Below, one piece after another: positions 24,451 to 29,266 of a stretch of DNA of 29,266 bases; the stretch's first letter is position 1; each line of letters opens with the position of its first letter. The notes beneath the pieces were generated by a model. The model ran no database searches and was not told the DNA's origin. It saw nothing but the letters and a program-made list of their open reading frames with translations. Location: contig JAUWNP010000036.1 of assembly GCA_030612585.1 (NCBI GenBank), forward strand, positions 1 to 29,266, written 5' to 3'. The stretch comes from Anaerolineae bacterium. GTDB taxonomy: Bacteria; Chloroflexota; Anaerolineae; B4-G1. The translations under genes and the position numbers were made by a program.

Positions 24451-25140
24451 TCATGTTACTGAATATGACTTCTCTGCCACGACAATCTCGACTGGTAAAC
24501 CCCACATAGACGTTTCTGTTACATCAAGAACCTGAAACTGGGCATCTTCCAACGCCTTCTGAACAAAGATCGGCCTGCAATCAACGTAACTAGGAAACTT
24601 CCTGTGCGCCCATTCATAAAGTCTCGTCATCACACCAGCCCTCCCCTTTTTGGACATTGCCACAACACAGATACGCCCGCCGCCTGGAAGAACTCGTTGG
24701 CACTCGTGCAAGACAGTCGGAATTTCTGGTGCATCGAAGAGTTCCAGAGTGAAGCTCACAAAAACTGCGTCGAAGAAATTTGCTTCGAAGGGAAGTTGAG
24801 GTGCGGTGCCGCACCTCAACTTCACTCTTTCTGATAATCCTGCTTCCTTGACTCTCGATAGGGCGATATTGAGCATCTCTTCCGATATATCAATTCCATA
24901 GACCTGGCCTGAATTGCCGACCAATTGAGCCAAAGCCAGAATGCAATGTCCGGTACCAAATCCAATCTCAAGAACTATCTCTCCTTCCTGGGCACCTAGT
25001 TTTTGCAGACCGGCGTCTCTATATTTCTTCTCGAAGGGACCAGTCACTATATCATACCATTTGCTCATCTTATCGTAACTGGCTTTGGCTTCTTCCTTTG
25101 GCCTTGTGACTCTACTTATCTCCGTTTCATTTTTGGACAT
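24451..25140 (-). CDS. UbiE-like class I SAM methyltransferase
   Basis: The 229-residue protein has motif I VLEIGFGTGHCI (about residues 56-67), IDISEEML as motif II region and DAVFVSFTLELF as the post-motif, in a UbiE/MenG-like arrangement. Its substrate is not clear: lipoquinone, tellurite or an arsenical are possible, and the location just before arsM hints at the last. It has no arsM-type cysteines. A 32-bp near-perfect palindrome lies within the coding sequence (24792-24823). It is 17 bases from arsM and 51 bases after the ThiF-like gene. Confidence 0.9.
   Translation of the reverse strand: MSKNETEISRVTRPKEEAKASYDKMSKWYDIVTGPFEKKYRDAGLQKLGAQEGEIVLEIGFGTGHCILALAQLVGNSGQVYGIDISEEMLNIALSRVKEAGLSERVKLRCGTAPQLPFEANFFDAVFVSFTLELFDAPEIPTVLHECQRVLPGGGRICVVAMSKKGRAGVMTRLYEWAHRKFPSYVDCRPIFVQKALEDAQFQVLDVTETSMWGLPVEIVVAEKSYSVT
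24792..24823. repeat. 32-bp palindrome inside a methyltransferase gene
   Basis: Arms GAAGTTGAGGTGCGG (24792-24806) and its exact complement (24809-24823) are separated by two bases. The encoded KLRCGTAPQLPF sits where UbiE-like proteins have a stretch of the same length, so it is not a simple insertion. Confidence 0.75.
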
Positions 25141-25191
25141 GTTTTTCCCGATGTTACCTTGTCATTCCTCTGTCTGCTCTTCCTGTCAGTG

Positions 25192-26217
25192 CTAGAGGCC
25201 GACGTACCTGGCGTACAGCGACCGGGCCACAGCTTCGTCGGTGGTGCCCTTGATGATGGTGCGCCCGTCGGGGAAGACGGTCAGTTCGTAGGAATCGATC
25301 CGGAAGCGCAGCATATAATCATTGAAGGTGACCGGTCCCACTGGGTTGAGTCGCTCTGCCAGGTCAGGGAAAGAGACCCTGGCTTCCCCGCGCACGTTGA
25401 CCTGCACCGCCTCCCGGCCGCAGAGGCTGGTCAGGTAGGAACCCACCATGGCCTCCAGGAACTCGAACTGGCCCAGGTCGCAGGCCGGGCAGAGATTGTC
25501 CCTCTTCTCCAGTTTCAGCCCCTCCAGGGTGCTGGTCCAGGCGTCCACGTAGATCAGTTGGCCATGGAGTTCCTCTTCCTTACCCATGAGGAGCTTGAGA
25601 GCCTCGGTTACCTCCAGCGAGGCCACAATGTTCACCGCCGGGCCCAGCACCCCCACCATGTCGCAGGTGGGTGTGCTACCGGGCGCGGGCATCTGAGCCA
25701 GGAAACAGCGGAAGCAGGGAGTGCGGTGGGGAATGATGACCATTGTCATTCCATAGGTGACGATCACCGCCCCATAGACCCAGGGGATAGAGTGCTTGAC
25801 GCAGGCATCGTTGACCAGAAAGCGGGTTTCGAAGTTGTCGGTGCCATCCAGGACCAGGTCCACGTCACCGATGATCTCTTCCACGTTGCCGGGGTTGACG
25901 TCGGCCACGATGGGCTCTATCTCCACCTGGGAATTGACCTTGCGCAGTCTCTCGGCAGCGGCCACGGCCTTGGGCAGTCCCCTGGCGATGTCCTCCTCGT
26001 CGAAAAGGATCTGTCGTTGCAGGTTATTCAGTTCGATGTAGTCGCGATCTACGATCTTAACCCGGCCCACTCCGGCCCGCACCAGGCTGCTGGCGATGAC
26101 CGTCCCCAGCGCCCCGCAGCCGATGATGGCCACTGCCGAAGACAGGAGCCTCTCCTGACCCTCTCTCCCTATCTCGGATAGGAGAATCTGCCTTGAGTAT
26201 CGCTCCAGATCGCTCAT
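25192..26217 (-). CDS. ThiF/MoeB/HesA-family E1-like adenylyltransferase
   Basis: The 341-residue protein has the nucleotide motif IIGCGALGT (32-40), DGTDNFETRFLVND, zinc cysteines 168/171 and 243/246 and the family's catalytic-position Cys185 (PTCDMVG). These enzymes activate the C-terminus of a ThiS/MoaD-like sulfur carrier. The last ~90 residues form an added domain ending in a strand-rich LRFRIDSYELTVFPDGRTI. Its ATG abuts the cysK stop codon (TAAATG), so the two are coupled. A ThiF with a cysteine synthase suggests cysteine made from a protein thiocarboxylate, as in the CysO-CysM route of mycobacteria, but no ThiS/MoaD-like carrier or Mec-type peptidase gene is in the window. Confidence 0.94.
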   Translation of the reverse strand: MSDLERYSRQILLSEIGREGQERLLSSAVAIIGCGALGTVIASSLVRAGVGRVKIVDRDYIELNNLQRQILFDEEDIARGLPKAVAAAERLRKVNSQVEIEPIVADVNPGNVEEIIGDVDLVLDGTDNFETRFLVNDACVKHSIPWVYGAVIVTYGMTMVIIPHRTPCFRCFLAQMPAPGSTPTCDMVGVLGPAVNIVASLEVTEALKLLMGKEEELHGQLIYVDAWTSTLEGLKLEKRDNLCPACDLGQFEFLEAMVGSYLTSLCGREAVQVNVRGEARVSFPDLAERLNPVGPVTFNDYMLRFRIDSYELTVFPDGRTIIKGTTDEAVARSLYARYVGL

Positions 26218-27147
26218 TTACTCCGTTTCGAAGAGGGGGGTGCTCAGATACCGCTCCCCCGTATCGGGCAGGATGACCACGATGAGTTTTCCCTCGTTCT
26301 CGGGACTGGCCGCCACCTGCAAGGCGGCGTGAGCAGCCGCACCGGAGGAGATGCCGCAGAGCAACCCCTCCTCCTTAGCCAGCCTGCGGGCCATCTGGGC
26401 CGCGTCCTCATTGGCCACCTGGATGATCTCGTCCACCAGTTCGAGCCGAAGGACGTCGGGTATGAAGCCTGCGCCGATGCCCTGTATCTTGTGGGGGCCG
26501 GGCGGGCCTCCGGAGAGGACAGGGGAAGCTGTCGGCTCCACGGCGATGGCCTTGAAGGCAGGCTTTTTGGCCTTGATCACCTCGGCGATGCCGGTGATGG
26601 TACCGCCGGTCCCCACCCCGGACACTACGATGTCCACTTGGCCGTCAGTGTCGCGCCATATCTCCTCGGCCGTGGTGCGGCGGTGGACCTCGGGGTTGGC
26701 AGGGTTCTTGAACTGCTGGGGGATGAAGTAGCGTGGGTCCTGAGCCGCCATCTCCTCGGCTTCCCCCAATGCCCCGCGCATCCCTTCTTTCCCCGGCGTC
26801 AGAACCAGTTCGGCGCCGAGGGCTTTGAGAAGCCTCCTCCGCTCAATGCTCATCGTGTCCGGCATGGTCAAGACCAGCCGGTATCCCCTGGCCGCGCAGA
26901 CGAAGGCCAGAGCGATGCCGGTGTTGCCGCTGGTGGGCTCGAGGATGATGGTGCCCTCCTTGATGAGTCCCGCCTTCTCCGCTGCCTCAACCATGCTCAC
27001 ACCGATGCGATCCTTGACGCTACCCAGGGGGTTGAAGGACTCCAGTTTAGCCACCACGGTGGCCTCCAGTCCCTTCGTCACCCTGTTCAGTTTCACCAAA
27101 GGCGTGTTGCCGATGGTCTCGGTGATGTCTTTGTGAATTCTAGCCAT
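26218..27147 (-). CDS. cysK: Cysteine synthase A (O-acetylserine sulfhydrylase)
   Basis: From ATG 27147 (AAGGAG six bases before) the product is 309 residues, the usual CysK length. It has [18 protein letters not shown] Lys45 in [22 protein letters not shown] and [12 protein letters not shown]. It makes cysteine from O-acetylserine and sulfide in the cytoplasm. A longer frame to 27303 overlaps the acr3 gene and is discussed separately. CysE-DUF59 downstream in the same run provides the substrate. Confidence 0.95.
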   Translation of the reverse strand: MARIHKDITETIGNTPLVKLNRVTKGLEATVVAKLESFNPLGSVKDRIGVSMVEAAEKAGLIKEGTIILEPTSGNTGIALAFVCAARGYRLVLTMPDTMSIERRRLLKALGAELVLTPGKEGMRGALGEAEEMAAQDPRYFIPQQFKNPANPEVHRRTTAEEIWRDTDGQVDIVVSGVGTGGTITGIAEVIKAKKPAFKAIAVEPTASPVLSGGPPGPHKIQGIGAGFIPDVLRLELVDEIIQVANEDAAQMARRLAKEEGLLCGISSGAAAHAALQVAASPENEGKLIVVILPDTGERYLSTPLFETE

Positions 27148-27153
27148 TGCAGA

Positions 27154-27243
27154 CTCCTTCTCGACCTTCCCTTCCTCGTCAATCTCCACCTGGCGGATCA
27201 TCCCCATAGCGACCAGTCCCCTCAACTTTATCCATTCCAAAAG
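27154..27243 (-). pseudogene. Possible DUF59 remnant upstream of cysK
   Basis: In frame with cysK and upstream of its start, the translation [20 protein letters not shown] resembles the strand of DUF59 domains ([18 protein letters not shown]). The remaining half of the domain is absent. It overlaps the last codons of acr3 in another frame, so chance similarity is possible. Confidence 0.28.
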
Positions 27244-28226
27244 CCTCTTTTCCGCAGGACTTTGCCCAGGGAGACCAGGCTCAACATGATCGGCACTTCC
27301 CAAAACAGGCCCATCGTGGTTCCCAGCGCTGCATACGAACCGACGCCATACATCGCTACCGCGGCAGCAATGGCGATTTCAAAGTGGCTCGAAGATCCAA
27401 TGATGACCGTGGTTATGGCCTCTCTGTATTTCAGTCCAAAGGCCCTGGTGATCAGAAGATTGAACCCGACCACGATGATGAAACCAAGCAGCAGCGGGAC
27501 CGAGACCAACAACAGTTGATCGAAGTGCTCGAGCAAAACTTGCCCATTCAGCGAAAAGAGCACGATGAGCGTCATCAAGAGGGCTGCGATAGCGATCTTG
27601 CCGACAGTAGGACGATATGTATTCTCGAACCACGGTTCCCCTTTGGCCCTGATCAGAACCCTCTTGCTTACGATTCCAATGATCAGTGGAATTCCGATAA
27701 AGACGAACGCTGAGATAGCCAGCAACCCTTGATCTATGGGGATGTTTTGAATGCCTGTCAACAGTGAAACGACCGGCACGTAGAGCACCATAATGGTGAC
27801 AGTATTCAGGCTCGTGTTGACTACGTTCTGCTCCTGGTTCCCTTCGGCCAGTTTGCCCCAAACGAGAACCATCGCAGTGCATGGGCTCGACCCTAGCAAG
27901 ATGACGGCGATGCCAAGTTGTTCGTTTCCCCGCAAAAACAGATATGCCAACCCCGCTGCAACCAAAGGCGCGATCACCCAATTGGAAAACAGGGTCATTA
28001 TGATCGGTTTGGGGTTATATTTCAACTTTTTCAACTCGGATACTTGCAGATTGAGCAGGGCCGGGTACATCATCAAAAACAAGCAGATGCCAATGGGAAT
28101 TGAGATCCCACGGATTTGCCAAGAGACGATAGCCTCACCGATACCAGGTACTGTTTGGGAAAGCACGACCCCGATAACCATGCAAATCGCAACCCACCCA
28201 GCCAGATACTTTTCGAACTTACTCAC
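27228..28226 (-). CDS. acr3: ACR3-type arsenite efflux transporter
   Basis: The 332-residue membrane protein has ten hydrophobic segments and the ACR3 motif [19 protein letters not shown] with the essential Cys116, plus [18 protein letters not shown] in the later half. It exports arsenite from the cytoplasm using the membrane potential. The start is GTG, 8 bases after AGGAG. It is the first gene after the ferredoxin; a gap of 80 bases separates it from cysK. No arsR-type repressor is seen in the window. Confidence 0.94.
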   Translation of the reverse strand: MSKFEKYLAGWVAICMVIGVVLSQTVPGIGEAIVSWQIRGISIPIGICLFLMMYPALLNLQVSELKKLKYNPKPIIMTLFSNWVIAPLVAAGLAYLFLRGNEQLGIAVILLGSSPCTAMVLVWGKLAEGNQEQNVVNTSLNTVTIMVLYVPVVSLLTGIQNIPIDQGLLAISAFVFIGIPLIIGIVSKRVLIRAKGEPWFENTYRPTVGKIAIAALLMTLIVLFSLNGQVLLEHFDQLLLVSVPLLLGFIIVVGFNLLITRAFGLKYREAITTVIIGSSSHFEIAIAAAVAMYGVGSYAALGTTMGLFWEVPIMLSLVSLGKVLRKRGFWNG

Positions 28227-28243
28227 CGTGTTGTCTCCTATGT

Positions 28244-28330
28244 CTAAAGTGTGTCATCCTCTGTCCGATCATCCAACACACCGACTCGCTCCAGGGCACG
28301 GGCGAGGTGAGTTGCTGTGTTACTTCCCAT
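28244..28330 (-). CDS. Small 28-codon ORF before acr3
   Basis: ATG 28330-28328 opens a frame ending in TAG at 28246-28244, with residues HLARALERVGVLDD, a plausible amphipathic helix. A GGAAG lies just after, not before, the ATG and no good ribosome site is seen. It could be a fragment of a lost gene. No family is recognised. Confidence 0.2.
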   Translation of the reverse strand: MGSNTATHLARALERVGVLDDRTEDDTL

Positions 28331-28356
28331 TCTATTTGCTGCGTAGCGTCACAGCC

Positions 28357-28593
28357 CTATTCGGAGCCGACGATCTCGAAAGCACAGGTGATGGCGTCGG
28401 TGGGGCAGACCTCTTCGCACAGACAACAGCAGTCGCAAGCCTCAGCGCTGGCGTGGAGGCAGGCTTCTGGACAGGCGAAGACCGGCCCCCGTTCTCCCAG
28501 TTCCACGGCGTTGCAGGGGCAGGCCTCCACGCACAGCCCGCAGAGCGTGCAGCGAGTTTTGTCCACCTGTGGCAGTGCCCACGTCCCATTCAT
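28357..28593 (-). CDS. Cys-rich 2[4Fe-4S] ferredoxin-like protein
   Basis: The 78-residue protein has two CxxCxxCxxxCP motifs: Cys15/18/21/25 and Cys53/56/59/63. It carries six further cysteines (27, 41, 45, 55, 57, 70), so 14 of 78 residues are Cys, including CDCCCLC. These could bind a third cluster or soft metals. AGGAGATAGCA precedes the ATG. The protein is probably an electron carrier for the reductive steps of this island. It lies between the Crp/Fnr gene and acr3. Confidence 0.93.
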   Translation of the reverse strand: MNGTWALPQVDKTRCTLCGLCVEACPCNAVELGERGPVFACPEACLHASAEACDCCCLCEEVCPTDAITCAFEIVGSE

Positions 28594-28612
28594 TGCTATC
28601 TCCTATACCAAA

Positions 28613-28646
28613 ACGACCGCCATCATTGTATCATCAGGGCGGCCGT
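28613..28646 (-). terminator. Hairpin after the Crp/Fnr gene
   Basis: On the minus strand ACGGCCGCC pairs with GGCGGTCGT (one G-U) across a 16-base loop and is followed by four Ts. The loop contains TACAAT, which could be a -10 for the ferredoxin gene, although no -35 is seen at the right distance. A partial terminator or attenuator is the best reading. Confidence 0.35.
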
Positions 28647-28672
28647 CTGTCTGTGACAAAAGTCTCTTTTTC

Positions 28673-29266
28673 CTACACGCCTGTAGCCTCCCGCTCCAGT
28701 CCCTCTCGATCCACCACGATGACTCGCCCGCGCTGGCGGCGGATCAACCCGGCGGCGGCGAAGACCCGCAGCGTGCGCACCACCATCTCTCGCACACTGC
28801 CAATGTGCGCGGCGATTTCCTCCTGCGTCCAGCGGTGGGGTGGCTGCGGGGTCTCAGCCTGGGTCAACAGGAAACGCGCCAGGCGGGTGCGCACCGTGTG
28901 CAAGGCCAGGTCCTCCACCACGTCGCTCAGCCGCCGTACCTCGGCTGCCAGGCGCTCCATGATGGCCAGCGCTACCTCCGGGTGCTGGCGCACGATGCGC
29001 TGGAAGTGCTCGCAGGGGATGGTGTAGAGCGTTGTGTCCGTCACAGCGTCCACGGTGGCCAGATGGGGCCCGCCGTCGAGCGCCGGGACAAGGCTGAGGG
29101 GCTCGCCGGGGCCGAGATAGGCGAGCACGTATTCGCGGCCTGAGAGCGACGTGCGGCTGGTTCGCACCACACCCTGGACGACGAAGTACAGCGCCTGGCA
29201 GGGATCGCCCTCCAACAGGATCAACTGGCCGGATGAGAAAGTGTGCTCGTGGACGTGGGGCGCGAT
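28673..29266 (-). CDS. Crp/Fnr-family regulator, 5' end cut by window
   Basis: The 197 residues present start inside the cyclic-nucleotide-like barrel (SSGQLILLEGDPCQALYFVV, then VLAYLGPGEPLSLVPALDGG), followed by a long dimer helix and a winged helix with TQEEIAAHIGSVREMVVRTL as recognition helix. The N-terminus lies outside the window, so an Fnr-type Fe-S cysteine cluster cannot be checked. It is upstream of and parallel to the ferredoxin and arsenic/sulfur genes and is the only regulator seen that could control them. Confidence 0.93.
   Translation of the reverse strand: MAPHVHEHTFSSGQLILLEGDPCQALYFVVQGVVRTSRTSLSGREYVLAYLGPGEPLSLVPALDGGPHLATVDAVTDTTLYTIPCEHFQRIVRQHPEVALAIMERLAAEVRRLSDVVEDLALHTVRTRLARFLLTQAETPQPPHRWTQEEIAAHIGSVREMVVRTLRVFAAAGLIRRQRGRVIVVDREGLEREATGV

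Noticed and set aside
24434..24505. 24-residue N-terminal extension of ArsM
   Set aside because: It overlaps the preceding methyltransferase; AGAAGGAG marks the internal ATG.
23633..27147. Biosynthetic cluster for an arsenic-containing natural product
   Set aside because: There is no radical SAM, synthetase or ligase gene of the kind used in arsinothricin-like pathways; detoxification plus sulfur supply explains the genes better.
1..29266. tRNA, rRNA or known riboswitch
   Set aside because: No cloverleaf, rRNA segment or recognisable riboswitch core was found by eye; a covariance-model search could still change this.

Overview
The window is about 29 kb of moderately GC-rich bacterial DNA. 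Almost every gene lies on the minus strand; the only intact plus-strand gene is an iron-type alcohol dehydrogenase. The sequence carries many short interspersed repeats, several inserted in frame inside genes and giving peptides such as ALSLPKG, CAERSRS and ADILSAGEQDAR. That habit, with a P1B ATPase pair, PadR/membrane-protein pair and anaerobe-style sulfur genes, fits a Chloroflexota (Anaerolineae-like) genome from an anoxic or sulfidic, metal-rich habitat. The lineage is inferred, not shown.

Region 1 (1-7.43 kb) is a scarred accessory zone. It holds an orphan Phd-type antitoxin whose 3' end is joined to a remnant of a second DUF3883 helicase gene, a complete SNF2/DEAH helicase-DUF3883 gene bracketed by two copies of a ~100 bp MITE-like palindromic repeat, a 5'-truncated DUF362 gene, and an MsbA-type ABC exporter bracketed by two directly repeated 93 bp copies of the 3' end of a YgiN-like monooxygenase gene. 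The longer monooxygenase copy has a nonsense codon.

Region 2 (7.43-10.6 kb) is a padR-membrane protein operon with a clear promoter/operator, a dispersed inverted repeat, and the alcohol dehydrogenase with a possible leader ORF.

Region 3 (10.67-15.66 kb) is a copper (P1B-1) and a zinc/cadmium/lead-type (P1B-2) heavy-metal ATPase, separated by a two-period tandem repeat.

Region 4 (15.75-29.27 kb, all minus strand) is the most interesting part: a dense sulfur, Fe-S and arsenic island. In transcription order it has a Crp/Fnr regulator (cut by the window edge), a very Cys-rich 2[4Fe-4S] ferredoxin, ACR3 arsenite efflux, CysK, a ThiF/MoeB-like E1 enzyme, a SAM methyltransferase, ArsM, SufS, a Cys-poor IscU, a CysE-DUF59 fusion, a PP-loop thiolation-type protein and CcdA. 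Then, behind a strong sigma70-type promoter, come a NifS/IscS homologue lacking the PLP lysine, an IscU-DUF59 fusion, a two-motif TusA, a SHOCT protein, a YHS protein and a DsrE-like protein. Together these can take in sulfide, build cysteine (CysE, CysK), move persulfide sulfur (SufS, TusA, DsrE, ThiF), assemble Fe-S clusters (two IscU, two DUF59 domains), handle thiol redox across the membrane (CcdA), and methylate and export arsenic (ArsM, ACR3). The repeated fusion of DUF59 (MIP18/SufT-like) to different partners, beside a probably non-desulfurase NifS, suggests a sulfide- or persulfide-fed Fe-S/cysteine system that has not obviously been described.
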